A stretch of 64,000 nt of DNA from CAZCAC01 sp964496575 (lineage in GTDB: Bacteria; Planctomycetota; UBA1135; GCA-002686595): positions 20,185-84,184 of the forward strand of contig CAZCAC010000023.1 of the NCBI GenBank assembly GCA_964496575.1, given 5' to 3'. Every line of letters begins with the position of its first letter. Within the stretch, counting starts at the first letter, position 1. The position numbers were made by a program, and so were the translations under genes. The notes under the pieces were generated by a model that worked only from the letters and a program-made list of their open reading frames with translations, did not search any database and was not told the DNA's origin. Below, in pieces: positions 35,501-44,411 of this stretch.

Positions 35501-36812
35501 CGCAGTAGGCCGGATCGCGCGCCACGTTGATGAGCTGCAGCGGGTCGCGCGCGAGGTCGTGCAGGAACTCTCCTTCCGGCAGGTGGTCCAGGTAACGGGC
35601 GTAGACGAAGCGCTCGCCCCGGACCCCTTCCCACCTGGGGATCAGCGAGTTATCGAGCAGGTGCTCGCAGAAGAACTCCTCGCGCCAGTCCGGGGCCCCT
35701 TCCCCTTCCACCAGCGGAGCGAGGCTGCGCCCCTGACAGGTCGAGGGCGCCTCGAGCCCGGCGAGGTCGACGATGGTGGCGGCGAGGTCGACGTTGAGGG
35801 CGAGCTCTCGAACGACTCGTCCACGCTGGCGCTCGTCGAGCCGCGGGTCGTGGATCACCAGGGGGACGCGGAGCGACTCCTCGTAGTGCGACCACTTGCC
35901 CGCGAACCCCCGCGAGCCCTTGTAGTAGCCGTTGTCGCCGGTGAAGATCACGACCGTATCGTCCCCGAGCCCCCGGCGCTCCACCTCGGCGAGGACCCGT
36001 CCGATCACGCGGTCGATCCCGCTGATCATCCGGTAGTACGCGCGGACGTTGCGCTCGTACTTCTCGAGCGTATCCCACCTCCAGAACCAGCGCTTCCGGT
36101 GCATCGAGTGGGTGAGGAACTCCGGGAGGCCGCTCCAGAAGTCGGTCGAGACGCGCGGCGGACGGATCTCGGCCTCGGTGTAGAGCTCGGCCTCGGGCGG
36201 CGAGAAGGGGTAGTGGTTCTCCTTGTCGGCGTCGGCGGCGTGCGGCGCGTTGAAGCTGACGGAGAGGCAGAAGGGCCGATCCGCCTCGCAACCTTCGAGG
36301 AACTCGATCGCCAGGTCTCCGGCGATATCGGTCAAGTGTCGGACCGTTCCGTCGGGGCCCTCCTTCAGGTAGGGCGTCCACTGCGGCCGGTAGAAGTCGA
36401 ACATCACGCCCGGAGCCTCGCTCCCGGCCCGCACGCCGTACTTCCCGACGAAGCCGGTCCGGTACCCGGCCTTCCGCAGCACCGCGGGATAGCTCCGCTC
36501 GACGAGGCCGGCGGCGAGCGGCGGCGTCCCGAAGGTGTAGCCGTGCCGGCGCTCCCACGCCCCGGTGAAGATCGAGGCCCGGCTCGCGGCGCAGATCGGC
36601 GTCGTGACGAACGCGTTGGCGAAGCGGACCCCGTCCGCCGCGAGGCCGTCGATCACCGGCGTGCGCAGGACGGGATGCCCGGCGCACCCGAGGAAGTCGT
36701 CGCGCTGATCGTCGGTGACGAAGAGGATGATGTTCGGTCTCTCGACCTGCGTCGCGGTACCCGGGGTGCCGAGGACGGCGGCGAGCACGAACAGAAGGAG
36801 TGGGTTGTTCAT
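32553..36812 (-). CDS. Secreted sulfatase / GH106-like rhamnosidase fusion
   Basis: 1419 aa, signal peptide LLLFVLAAVLGTPGTA. Residues about 25-450 are a sulfatase: NIILFVTDDQRDDFLGCAG, nucleophile C74-A-A-S-R78 (complete formylglycine motif), VGKYG, IFTGDNGYYKG and ESLRVPLVIHDPR. After a Pro/Ala linker (PAPAPTPALSEE), residues about 470-1400 form a GH106-like glycosidase: RFRNPPLSARPMVLWPWLNG, ELEEMDAKGLRGPIIWDIG, ASSSWNAGGSWI and the MLDSFEVWQRPDWTPGF segment. The C-terminal beta-sandwich contains ELDLGTVAEIAEVQLNGEPI and NLWHNRIVGDLRSPE. Coupling sulfate removal and rhamnose cleavage in one secreted chain implies a sulfated rhamnose substrate. The frame is open throughout, so the fusion is not an obvious assembly joint, though a join of two genes in an ancestor is likely. 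Confidence 0.88.
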   Translation of the reverse strand: MNNPLLLFVLAAVLGTPGTATQVERPNIILFVTDDQRDDFLGCAGHPVLRTPVIDGLAADGVRFANAFVTTPICAASRASIFTGAWERRHGYTFGTPPLAAGLVERSYPAVLRKAGYRTGFVGKYGVRAGSEAPGVMFDFYRPQWTPYLKEGPDGTVRHLTDIAGDLAIEFLEGCEADRPFCLSVSFNAPHAADADKENHYPFSPPEAELYTEAEIRPPRVSTDFWSGLPEFLTHSMHRKRWFWRWDTLEKYERNVRAYYRMISGIDRVIGRVLAEVERRGLGDDTVVIFTGDNGYYKGSRGFAGKWSHYEESLRVPLVIHDPRLDERQRGRVVRELALNVDLAATIVDLAGLEAPSTCQGRSLAPLVEGEGAPDWREEFFCEHLLDNSLIPRWEGVRGERFVYARYLDHLPEGEFLHDLARDPLQLINVARDPAYCETLRAMRERCDALGAATGPAPAPTPALSEERFRNPPLSARPMVLWPWLNGHVDREQITRELEEMDAKGLRGPIIWDIGSLADPEKTIPVGPPFLEAESLRSIHHALDEASRLGLDVGLVASSSWNAGGSWIEPEHASKQLRWAEREVTGPASFRERPPEPEGLAPPFTEVALLAVPHRQSSDPASDSVDLSGRVDEEGRLHWEVPPGDWTILRFVCSGTSQPLVCPSPASDGLVVDHLSAAATDRHLEVMLERLYRGREALPALELLMLDSFEVWQRPDWTPGFADQFRRAYGYDPLPYLPVLAGRSTPEPGIGERFLHDYRALVSRMMTENHFGRAATILGRRGIDLLAEAGHGGAPRVGPLEALGVSQIPMGEFWNGKQFWVTKEAASAAHIYGRRDVAAEALTGWRHWRDGPDEYKRLFDLAFCAGLNRPIFHTFAHNPPEAGEPGFAYHAGEHFNVNSTWWEQAGPMLSYLSRCSHLLRQGRFVADVCFYYGDQAPNLVPSRRIDPKVAPPHDPDECQHCGRKKPNRVESLGAGYDFDYVNRDIVVNDMEVRDGRLTTSSGMEYRLIALPDREDIALPVLRRLEELVREGATLVGRPPTRANSLEGHPGCDEEVRRLSRLLFFGEGHAAGGRRHGQGRVFGDVPLRDVLRELGVRPDFIVEIPASHELDYIHRRTAREEIYFVINGANEPVLAECSFRVTPGWRPFLWDPEDGSVTPCLVYRVEGDWVRLPLKLPQVSSVFVVFRAGDGEDHIVDLRYPGRAATGLIDRGIEVLSLDSAHVRLRAREPGVIELATASGRTTAVGIRAVPTDLEVPGPWKLDFPEGSGAPASLELDELISWTELEPAGARFFSGTASYTTTVNVPESHVGPGLALELDLGTVAEIAEVQLNGEPIGVLWHAPYRVDVTGKLRAGANRLEVEVTNLWHNRIVGDLRSPEAGVHARTNLKSKFRANMELLPSGLFGPVVVRAAVLGGAPIR

Positions 36813-36963
36813 GGATATGTCCAGGATACCGGACAGGGTTCAGGAATCCGGGGATTTCGTCGACTGGCCCTCTCGTTGCGAAGAAAGGCGCGCGACCCCG
36901 TGCTGCGAGATCCGTGCTACGATGTCCTCCGTCATTCGACACGACCAGAGGAGGACTCGCCTG

Positions 36964-38637
36964 ATGAATTCAAGACTCGCCCGGGCGCTCGTCGCCATCG
37001 CCCTCTTCGTCGCCGCGCCACACGCGGTCTCCCAGTCGAGCTGGGTGTTGAACGCCAACCTGCGCTCCGACGACATCCCCCCCGGTGGGGATGGACAGCC
37101 GGGGGACCTCTTCGGAGCCTCCACCGGCCTCGGAGAGTACTTCGCGGTGCTCGGCGCCACCGCTCACGATCACACCGGATCGAAGCCGTTCTCCGGAGCG
37201 GCGTACGTGTTCCAGCGCCTCGACACGGCCTGGTACCCGGAGACGGAGCTCCTGGCCTCGGACGCCGCCGCGGGAGACCGCTTCGGCTGCGCGGTGGCGA
37301 GCGACCTCTATCAGGTCGTCGTGGGTGCGGACGCGAATCACGTGGGCGTCGGGAAGGCGTACGTGTTCACGTGGATGAGTCTCAACTGGGTCGAGACCAA
37401 GCTGGTCCCGATCGGAGGTGGAACCCTGAACGCCTTCGGCGCCGCCGTGGACGTCTTCGTGGGCGGCACCGATGAGACGATCGTCGTCGGAGCTCCGCTG
37501 GACAACTACGCCGGTGGACCGCCCGACGCGGGCTCGGCCTTCCTCTTCGAGTGGGATGGATCGAGCTGGGTCCCCCTCCCGGGGCCGCTGCGTCCCGCGG
37601 ACCCGAGCATGGACAAGCAGTTCGGCGGCTCCGTCGCCGTCGAAGGGAACCTCGCGGTGGTCGGCGCGCGCGGTGACTCGGGCGAGACGGGTGCGGCCTA
37701 CGTGTTCGAGAGGATCGGCGGCGTCTGGACCGAGGTCCAGAAGCTCACCGCCTCCGACGGAGTCGTCCACGACCGGTTCGGAACCTGTGTCTCCCTGTCC
37801 GGCGATCGAATCGCGGTGGGAGCACCCGGTGACGACCCGGGCCCACCCCCCGACCTCTCGAACGTGGGCTCGGTCTACGTGTTCGAGAGATCGGGAGGCA
37901 CCTGGACCGAGCTCCAGAAGCTCGAGGGCGACAGCTCCTCGAACAGCTGCGGCGAGGACGTGTCGATCTCCGGCACCCGGTTGGCCTACGGAGACGAGCA
38001 GAGGATCCACATCTACCGCTGGATCGCACCGTCCACCCACTGCGTCCGGGAGACCGAGATCCAGGGGGGTCCGGCGTTCGGTGAGAAGCTCACGGTCTTC
38101 GGCGACCACGTGGTCGCGAGCGACCCCTCCCACGGCGGCGACGAGGGGATCGCCTACGTCTACTGGGGAGGGTGGGGAGCCTGTGTCCCCTATTGCTTCT
38201 GTCCGCCGTCCAGCGCGATCTGTGGCAACCCGGACGACGACGCGGGTTGCGCGAATGCCGGGGGAAGCGGCGCGTCGCTCTCCGTCCGGGGGACCACCTA
38301 TCCCGACGCGCTCACCATCGACGCAGAGGGCGTCGCCCCGAACAACTTCGCCCTGTTCTTCCAGGGCCACTACCAGGTGAATGGTGGGACGGGCATCCCC
38401 TTCAACGACGGGCTCCGTTGCGCCGGAGGAGCCGTCCAGCGAATCGGTACCAAGCTCGCGAACGGCAATGGCGACGTGTCCTACGGTCCCTACGCAGGTG
38501 ACCCCCAGATCTCCTCGAAGACCGACGCCGTGCCGGGCATGGGACTCCCCCGGACCTACCAGGTCTGGTACCGCGATCCGGCCGGGCCCTGCGGCACGCA
38601 GTCCAACTCCTCGAGCGCGCTCTGGGTCATCTGGTAG
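36964..38637 (+). CDS. Secreted FG-GAP propeller protein with C-terminal module
   Basis: 557 aa from ATG 36964 with AGGAGG about ten nt upstream. Signal peptide ARALVAIALFVAAPHAVSQ. About six FG-GAP-like blades follow: GDLFGASTGLGEYFAVLGA, GDRFGCAVASD, NAFGAAVDVFVG, KQFGGSVAVEGNLAVVGA, HDRFGTCVSLSGDRIAVGA and FGEKLTVFGDHVVAS, alternating with YVFQR/YVFER strands. This is a beta-propeller of the integrin-like type, usually ligand-binding. The last ~150 residues (from 38181) are the shared module: YCFCPPSSAICGN, GCAN, GDGLRCAGG in the variant form NDGLRCAGGAVQRIG, and YQVWYRDPAGPCG. Divergent from the sulfatase/GH106-like gene with 151 bp between starts. Confidence 0.88.
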   Translation: MNSRLARALVAIALFVAAPHAVSQSSWVLNANLRSDDIPPGGDGQPGDLFGASTGLGEYFAVLGATAHDHTGSKPFSGAAYVFQRLDTAWYPETELLASDAAAGDRFGCAVASDLYQVVVGADANHVGVGKAYVFTWMSLNWVETKLVPIGGGTLNAFGAAVDVFVGGTDETIVVGAPLDNYAGGPPDAGSAFLFEWDGSSWVPLPGPLRPADPSMDKQFGGSVAVEGNLAVVGARGDSGETGAAYVFERIGGVWTEVQKLTASDGVVHDRFGTCVSLSGDRIAVGAPGDDPGPPPDLSNVGSVYVFERSGGTWTELQKLEGDSSSNSCGEDVSISGTRLAYGDEQRIHIYRWIAPSTHCVRETEIQGGPAFGEKLTVFGDHVVASDPSHGGDEGIAYVYWGGWGACVPYCFCPPSSAICGNPDDDAGCANAGGSGASLSVRGTTYPDALTIDAEGVAPNNFALFFQGHYQVNGGTGIPFNDGLRCAGGAVQRIGTKLANGNGDVSYGPYAGDPQISSKTDAVPGMGLPRTYQVWYRDPAGPCGTQSNSSSALWVIW

Positions 38638-38667
38638 CAACTCCGGACTATCTCTGAACCGGCTGGC

Positions 38668-39519
38668 TCATCCTCCACTTCCGAGCGACCGGAAGTGAGC
38701 CTCGAGCGTGTGAGTCCCGGCCGAGGGAGCCACCATGTCGGTCGTCGCCATGGTGGTGAAGAAGGCCAGGAGCTCGCCCTGGTGTCGGTTGAAGAGTCGG
38801 ACGATTCGCACCACCGACCACATCACCCACTCGGGGACGCGCGAGATCCTGGCCGGTTTGCCGAGGACCTCGAAGGCGACTGCCGCGACCTCCTCCCAGG
38901 TCAATACCTGCGGACCACCGACCTCGATCTCGATGGCTTCGCCGCCCATGGCGTCGACGCAGGCCACGGCGAGGTCGGCGCCGTGAATCGGATTGAGGCG
39001 GTTCCTACCCGTGCCGATGAGCCAGACCCTGCCCTTGCGGGCCATCTCGAAGACCTCACCCATGTCCGAGAAGTACCCGGTGGGACGCAGCACCGCGTGA
39101 TCGATTCCAGAGGCCTTCAGCTCGTCGACGAAATCCTCGTGGGCAGCCACGATGTCGAGGTGCCGAAGGCCGGTCGCGTTGAACGCCGACACGTAGATGA
39201 ACTCACGGACACCGGCTCGAAGGGCGGCGTCGAGCAGATTCTTGTTGCCCTGGTAGTCGACGTCCTGAAAGGTCAGCCCGTCCTTCTGCCGGGTGATCCC
39301 GACCGACGAGAAGACGCAGTCGATTCCATCACAGACTTGCTCGAGCGTCTCCGGCCGAGTGACCTCGGCCTCGACGATCTCGTCGGCCGCGCCCTGGGGG
39401 TCGCCGCTCCTTCCCGAGGAGCGGACCAGGGCGCGAACGAAGTGGCCCCGCCGCTTGAACTCCCGGGCGACGTACCCACCGAGATAGCCCGTGGCACCCG
39501 CGACCAGTACGCGTTTCAT
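38668..39519 (-). CDS. NmrA/SDR-like NAD(P)-binding oxidoreductase
   Basis: 283 aa. Rossmann start MKRVLVAGATGYLGGYVARE with the GxxGxxG pattern, then CVFSSVGITRQKDGL, NLLDAALRAGVREFIYVSAF and AVLRPTGYFSDMGE. This is the atypical SDR/NmrA layout of NAD(P)-sensing or epimerase-like proteins (TMR-type), without a clear catalytic YxxxK. The C-terminal third carries a helix set (VLTWEEVAAVAFEVLG) and a moderately hydrophobic segment. Probably a cytosolic redox or quinone/sugar-nucleotide enzyme, or a regulatory binder; substrate unknown. No co-directional neighbour within 180 bp. Confidence 0.87.
   Translation of the reverse strand: MKRVLVAGATGYLGGYVAREFKRRGHFVRALVRSSGRSGDPQGAADEIVEAEVTRPETLEQVCDGIDCVFSSVGITRQKDGLTFQDVDYQGNKNLLDAALRAGVREFIYVSAFNATGLRHLDIVAAHEDFVDELKASGIDHAVLRPTGYFSDMGEVFEMARKGRVWLIGTGRNRLNPIHGADLAVACVDAMGGEAIEIEVGGPQVLTWEEVAAVAFEVLGKPARISRVPEWVMWSVVRIVRLFNRHQGELLAFFTTMATTDMVAPSAGTHTLEAHFRSLGSGG
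38676..38697. terminator. Hairpin between convergent FG-GAP and NmrA-like genes
   Basis: CACTTCCG (38676-38683), loop AGCGAC, CGGAAGTG (38690-38697): a perfect 8-bp stem inside the last codons of the minus-strand gene and about 40 bp after the plus-strand stop. Confidence 0.4.
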
Positions 39520-39704
39520 CCGGACACCTCCATCTGCTTGGTAACCGCCCGGTGCGGCCCGGAGTCGAGCCGCGTATCGAGGGCTTGAATCTTCATCTCG
39601 GCCCGGCGTTCGAAGGCGACGGACTCTCGGCCATCACCTGGACTGGAGAATAGGGGATTCGGAGGGCTTCGCCAGCGGACCGCCGAGGATCCCGCATGGC
39701 TGGA

Positions 39705-41156
39705 CTACTCTCCGACATACACGTACCAGACGATGTCGTCCTCCTGCCCGTCGTCGTCGTGCAGGTCGCCGCCGACCGACCAGAGGACCAGGGTGCCGTC
39801 ATCCTCGAACCGGAAGCGTACCGGCTCGCCGTCGAATGGACCCCGGATCTTGACGGCCCGCTCGAGAGCGACGGTGCGCCCCTCGCGCCTCGCGAGAAGA
39901 GCGATCCGGGCGAACTGCAGTTCGGTCTCGAGACCCAGGGTTCGATCGATCCAGTCCTCGAAGGGCGGCAGACATATCGGGGCCATGATCACCCACTTCG
40001 GAAACCCGGCCCTCAGGTCCTCCTCCGCGATCCGGCTCTTCAGCTCCCACGACGTGCTCGTCTGGTCGAACACCTCAAGGCCCCGCCGGCACCGCACGAG
40101 GAGCTCCAGCTGATCGAGGCCGGTCCAGGCGAACAACGCGGACTGTACGGTGTTGTGGGCTCGACCATCCCGGCTCACCGCGGCAGCGAACATCTCGTAG
40201 AGGTCGAGGCCGTACGCTCTCCGGTTCACCAACGCACGCCTCAGTGTCGCGCGGGGCGCGATTCCCTCCAGCAGCTCGTCGACGGTTTCGAGGTGACTCG
40301 CCGATGGCAACAGGAACACGACCTGCTCCAGCACCTCGAGAGCAGCTTGGCAGTGGACGCTCCAGTGGGTGAATCCGCCCAGGAACGGCGCTCCCTCGTA
40401 GAGGCCGACCACGTGAAAGGCCCCCTGCAACGCCTCGAGGGCCGCCTTCTCGTCCCCATCGGTGGCGGAGCTCAGCGCGACAATGCGCAGCACTTGCATC
40501 GCATCACGGGAGCTGGGAAGCGTCACGTTGATGGCGACGGGCAGTCCCGATTCTTCGCTCTCGGCCCTGGCCGCTTTCAGGATCAGCTGCTGGAAGTCGA
40601 ACCCCGCGAGCGACCGCGCGTCGAGAACGTGCGGGATCAGGAGACTCGCACCTCGCCATGCCGCGTGCAGGTGGAAGGTGGGGAAGGACTCGGGATCACG
40701 ATACGGTCGCGCGTCGGAGAGGGCGTTCTCCAGCTCGGTGGCGAGCTCGAACACATCCCGCCCTTCAGCCAGCTCCCGGTCGAGCCGGGTGGAGTACTCG
40801 CCTCCGAGCTCGACGTCCCAGAACGGCAAGCTGCTCTCCTTGATCTGCTCTAGCGAGGGGTAGCACTCCAACCCCTCCCAGCACCAGAGATCATCGTTGG
40901 ACTCGGCGAGGACGGCAAGCTGTGCGAGCCACTCGGAAGCCCTCCGTCCATCGCCCAGTGCGGGAAACTCCAGCTCGTCGAGGCTGACCGGCTCGCCGGC
41001 TTCGCGGATGCGGTCCCTTTCCGTACCGAGTCGTATGGCGCTCCAGGCCTTGATGCACAGGGCGACGAGAACGAGGAGCCCGAGCCCTCCCCCGAGCGCG
41101 ATGGTGAGCTTCAACATCAGCGGTCGGGGCGATCGTTGGTCCTTCTTGATGGCCAT
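39705..41156 (-). CDS. Planctomycete membrane-anchored protein of unknown function
   Basis: 483 aa from ATG 41156 (MAIKKDQRSPRPLML); the longer upstream frame is Arg/Ala-rich and random. One N-terminal membrane helix at about residues 16-38 (TIALGGGLGLLVLVALCIKAW), then a long, mostly helical extracytoplasmic domain (EWLAQLAVLAES, ELATELENALSDARPY, ALEALQGAFHVVGLY). The tail FEDDGTLVLWSVGGD, followed by an Asp-rich DDIVWYV segment, matches a closing motif common in uncharacterised planctomycete membrane proteins. Function unknown; location predicted as inner membrane with the bulk outside. Confidence 0.78.
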   Translation of the reverse strand: MAIKKDQRSPRPLMLKLTIALGGGLGLLVLVALCIKAWSAIRLGTERDRIREAGEPVSLDELEFPALGDGRRASEWLAQLAVLAESNDDLWCWEGLECYPSLEQIKESSLPFWDVELGGEYSTRLDRELAEGRDVFELATELENALSDARPYRDPESFPTFHLHAAWRGASLLIPHVLDARSLAGFDFQQLILKAARAESEESGLPVAINVTLPSSRDAMQVLRIVALSSATDGDEKAALEALQGAFHVVGLYEGAPFLGGFTHWSVHCQAALEVLEQVVFLLPSASHLETVDELLEGIAPRATLRRALVNRRAYGLDLYEMFAAAVSRDGRAHNTVQSALFAWTGLDQLELLVRCRRGLEVFDQTSTSWELKSRIAEEDLRAGFPKWVIMAPICLPPFEDWIDRTLGLETELQFARIALLARREGRTVALERAVKIRGPFDGEPVRFRFEDDGTLVLWSVGGDLHDDDGQEDDIVWYVYVGE

Positions 41157-41263
41157 CCTCCAGGTGATCGAGACCGTTGGAGGATAGGGGATCCCGGCCA
41201 ACTCGCCAACCGCGGCCGCCGCACTCGGGATACCGATCGGGGGTCGAGCCCACCGCCTCGTTC

Positions 41264-44200
41264 CTACCCGGGATCGGTACCGTGCACCACCTCGTTCCGC
41301 CAGAGCCGCCTCCCGACGAAGAGCGGTCGCCGGAGCAGCACCAGCACATCCTCCAGGATCGTGTACGCGCACGGCACCAGCACCAGCACCAGCCCCGTCG
41401 CCGCGCCGAGGCCGAAGAAGAGGCTGATCGCCATCGGTTGCAGGAACGCCGCCTGCCCGGTGGCGAAGAAGGTCAGCGGCGTCAGGCCGAGCATGGTGGT
41501 GATGGTGGTCAGGAGGATCGGCCGGAAGCGCAGCCGGCACGCCACCACCAGCGCCTCCATCAAGGCCACCCCCTCGCGCCGGCGCTGGTTGACGAACTCG
41601 ATCAGGATCAGGGAGTCGTTCACCACCACTCCGGTCAGCGCCAGGAGACCGATCAACGACATCAGCGAGATCGAGCGGTCCATGACCACGTGGCCGATCA
41701 CCACGCCGACCACCCCGAAGAGGATGATGAACATGATCACCAGCGGCTGGGTCGCCGAGCGGAAGAGCGCGCCGAGGATCAGGTAGATCACCGCCATCGA
41801 GATGAGCAGGGCGCGCCCCAGGCCCGCGAGCGACTCCTCGGTGTCCTGGGCGTCGCCCTTGTACGAGATGCGGTACCCGGGATGGCGCTCCCCGATCGCC
41901 GCGAAGCTCTCCCGCACGCCACGCGTCACCGCGTCGGCGGAGGTGACACTCTTGTCGACGTCGGCGACCACGTTCACCGCGCGCTCCCGCGACTCGCGGG
42001 TGATCCGCGAGGGGCCGTAGCCGGGGAGCAGCTCAGCCAGCTGGTCGAGCGCCACGCGGCGCCCATCGGGCAGGGTGATCCGCATCGCCTCCAGCGTCTC
42101 GAAGTCCGAGCGCAGCTCCTCGGGCAGCTTGACGACGAGCTCCACCTCGTCGCGACCGCGCCGCACCGAACCGCAGGTCGTCCCCTCGAAGGCGGCGCGC
42201 AGCTCGGTGGCGAGCCAGCTCTCGGTGATCCCCAGGACCCGGGCCTCCTCCCGTACGCGCAGGGTCAGGAGTGGCTTCCCCTGCGCGAGGTTGTCGTGGA
42301 CGTCGCGCACTCCGTCGAAGCCCTCGAGCTCGGCCTGCACCTCCCTCGAGATCGCCGACAGCCGGTCGAGATCGGGACCGCGGATCCAGATGTCGATCGC
42401 CTTGCCGGTGGGCCCCGACTGCGGCTGGGCGACCTCGGTGCTCTCCACCCGCGCGGGCAGATCGACCAGGAGCCCGCGCAGCTCCTCGATCACCTGCGGC
42501 GTGGAGAGCGTGCGCTCCGACCCCTCGGCGAGCTCCACCCACAGCTGCGCGAGGTTCCGGCCGAGCACGTAGCGGTTGGTGTCGTTCGCGGAGACGCCGA
42601 CCAGCACGTTGACGCTCTCCACCTCGCTGGAAGGCAGCGCCAGGACCCGCTCCTCGACCAGCGTGGCGATCCGCTCGCTCTCGTCGAGCGAGGTCCCCGC
42701 CTGCATCCGCAGGTTCACGTAGACGATCTTCGACTCGAAGTCGTCGAAGAGGTTGAAGGGCACCCACCAGGCCGCGTAGGCGGTGAGCGACGCGGCCACC
42801 CCGACGGAGAGGGTCACCGTGACGTAGCGCCAGCGCAGCGCTACTCCGAGGAACCAGAGGTAGACCGAGCGCAGCCGCCAGTACCAGTGGTCGACGCCCT
42901 CCTCCCCGTCGCGCGCCCCGGCGACCGCCGCCCGGACCTTTCCGCTCCAGTGGGCGAGGTGCGACGGCAGGACCATCACCGCCTCGAGCAGCGAGATCGC
43001 CAGGCAGAAGCTGACCACCAGCGGCAAGGGGCGCAGGAACTGGCCCGTCACGCCGGTCACCATCAGGATCGGCAGGAACGCCGCGACGCTGGTCAGGATG
43101 GTGGCGAGGACCGGCGCGGCGACCTGCCGCGTGCCCTCGATCGCCGCCTCCCGCGCCGGCATTCCCTCCTCCATCAACCGGAAGACGTTCTCCCCCACCA
43201 CGATCGCGTCGTCGACGATCATCCCCAGCACGACGATCAGGGCGAACATCGTCACCATGTTCATCGACACCCCGATCGCGCCGGCGATCAGGATGCCGCC
43301 GAGGAAGGAGATCGGGATCCCCAGCGCGGTCCACAGCGCGACCCGCAGGTTGAGGAACAGGACCAGCGAGATCATCACCAGGAGCCCGCCGATCAGCGCG
43401 GAGTTGCGCATCACCCGCAGCCGGTTCTCGACGTAGATCGACAGGTCGGTATTGGTGCCCAGCGCCACCCCCGCCGGCAGGCCCGCCTCGGCCCCGGCGA
43501 GGTACTCGTGCACCTCGGCGGAGATGTCGATCGTATCGCCGCCCGGCTCCTTGTTGACCTGCAGGTGGACCGAGGGCTGGCCGTTGAAGCGCGCGCGGGT
43601 GAGATCGCGTTCGTTGGTATCGGTGAGGCGCGCCACCTCGCGGAGCAGGAGGCGCGAGCCGTCGGGGCGGGAGAGGATCGGGAGCTCCAGCAGGTCCTCG
43701 GCGGCGACCACCTCCGACTCGACGCGCAGGAGGGTGTCGCTGCGCTCGCCGGTGAGGCTGCCCAGCGGCCGATCCTGGACGACCGCCCCGACCGCCCGGC
43801 CGACGTCGGCCAGCGACAGCTCGTGCCGCTCCAGCGCCCGCGGGTCGACCTCGATCCAGATCCGCGGGTCCCGCGGTCCGGTGACCACCACCCTGGAGAC
43901 GCCGTCGATCTCCTCCAGCTCGCGCCGGTGCTCCTCGGCGATCTGGCGCAGCTCCTCGCGGTCGCGCCAGCCGTAGACGTAGATCCCGATCACCGGGAAC
44001 TGCGTCTTGATCTCGCGGATCAGCGAGGGCTCCACCTCGTCGGGCAGGTCGACGCGCGCGCGATTGACTCCCGCCCGGACGTCGTCGAGGAAGTCGGAGA
44101 TCTCCGTGTGCCGTCCCGTGGACAGGGTGATCGTGCTGATCCCCTCCACCGACGAGCTGGTCATCTCCTCGAGGCCGTCGAGGTGGAAGAGCTGATCCTC

Positions 44201-44407
44201 CAGCGGCATGGTGATCAGCCGCTCGACGTCCTCCGGCGAGCTGCCGCCGTAGTAGGTGCGCACCTCCACCGTCTGCATCGAGAAGACGGGGAAGACCTCG
44301 CGCGGCATGCGCAGGTAGACGAGTACGCCGGCGAGACACAGGGTGAGCGCGGCGAGGTTGACCGCCACCGAGTTGTCGACCGAGGCGCGGGCGAGGAAGC
44401 GCAGCAC
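41264..44407 (-). CDS. RND efflux transporter permease, HAE1/AcrB-type
   Basis: 1047 aa, full family length. N-terminal helix (AVNLAALTLCLAGVLVYLRMPREVFPV in shortened view), two large periplasmic porter regions, and helix clusters after each. The TM4 acidic pair used for proton relay is present in GMIVDDAIVVGENVFRL. Family segments include GGILIAGAIGVSMNMVTMFA and LIGLLALTGVVVNDSLILIE. It follows its membrane-fusion partner by 4 nt, so the two form an operon. The outer-membrane channel partner (TolC-like) is not in the window. Exports hydrophobic compounds, metals or lipids; substrate not readable. Confidence 0.93.
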   Translation of the reverse strand: MLRFLARASVDNSVAVNLAALTLCLAGVLVYLRMPREVFPVFSMQTVEVRTYYGGSSPEDVERLITMPLEDQLFHLDGLEEMTSSSVEGISTITLSTGRHTEISDFLDDVRAGVNRARVDLPDEVEPSLIREIKTQFPVIGIYVYGWRDREELRQIAEEHRRELEEIDGVSRVVVTGPRDPRIWIEVDPRALERHELSLADVGRAVGAVVQDRPLGSLTGERSDTLLRVESEVVAAEDLLELPILSRPDGSRLLLREVARLTDTNERDLTRARFNGQPSVHLQVNKEPGGDTIDISAEVHEYLAGAEAGLPAGVALGTNTDLSIYVENRLRVMRNSALIGGLLVMISLVLFLNLRVALWTALGIPISFLGGILIAGAIGVSMNMVTMFALIVVLGMIVDDAIVVGENVFRLMEEGMPAREAAIEGTRQVAAPVLATILTSVAAFLPILMVTGVTGQFLRPLPLVVSFCLAISLLEAVMVLPSHLAHWSGKVRAAVAGARDGEEGVDHWYWRLRSVYLWFLGVALRWRYVTVTLSVGVAASLTAYAAWWVPFNLFDDFESKIVYVNLRMQAGTSLDESERIATLVEERVLALPSSEVESVNVLVGVSANDTNRYVLGRNLAQLWVELAEGSERTLSTPQVIEELRGLLVDLPARVESTEVAQPQSGPTGKAIDIWIRGPDLDRLSAISREVQAELEGFDGVRDVHDNLAQGKPLLTLRVREEARVLGITESWLATELRAAFEGTTCGSVRRGRDEVELVVKLPEELRSDFETLEAMRITLPDGRRVALDQLAELLPGYGPSRITRESRERAVNVVADVDKSVTSADAVTRGVRESFAAIGERHPGYRISYKGDAQDTEESLAGLGRALLISMAVIYLILGALFRSATQPLVIMFIILFGVVGVVIGHVVMDRSISLMSLIGLLALTGVVVNDSLILIEFVNQRRREGVALMEALVVACRLRFRPILLTTITTMLGLTPLTFFATGQAAFLQPMAISLFFGLGAATGLVLVLVPCAYTILEDVLVLLRRPLFVGRRLWRNEVVHGTDPG

Positions 44408-44411
44408 GGCG

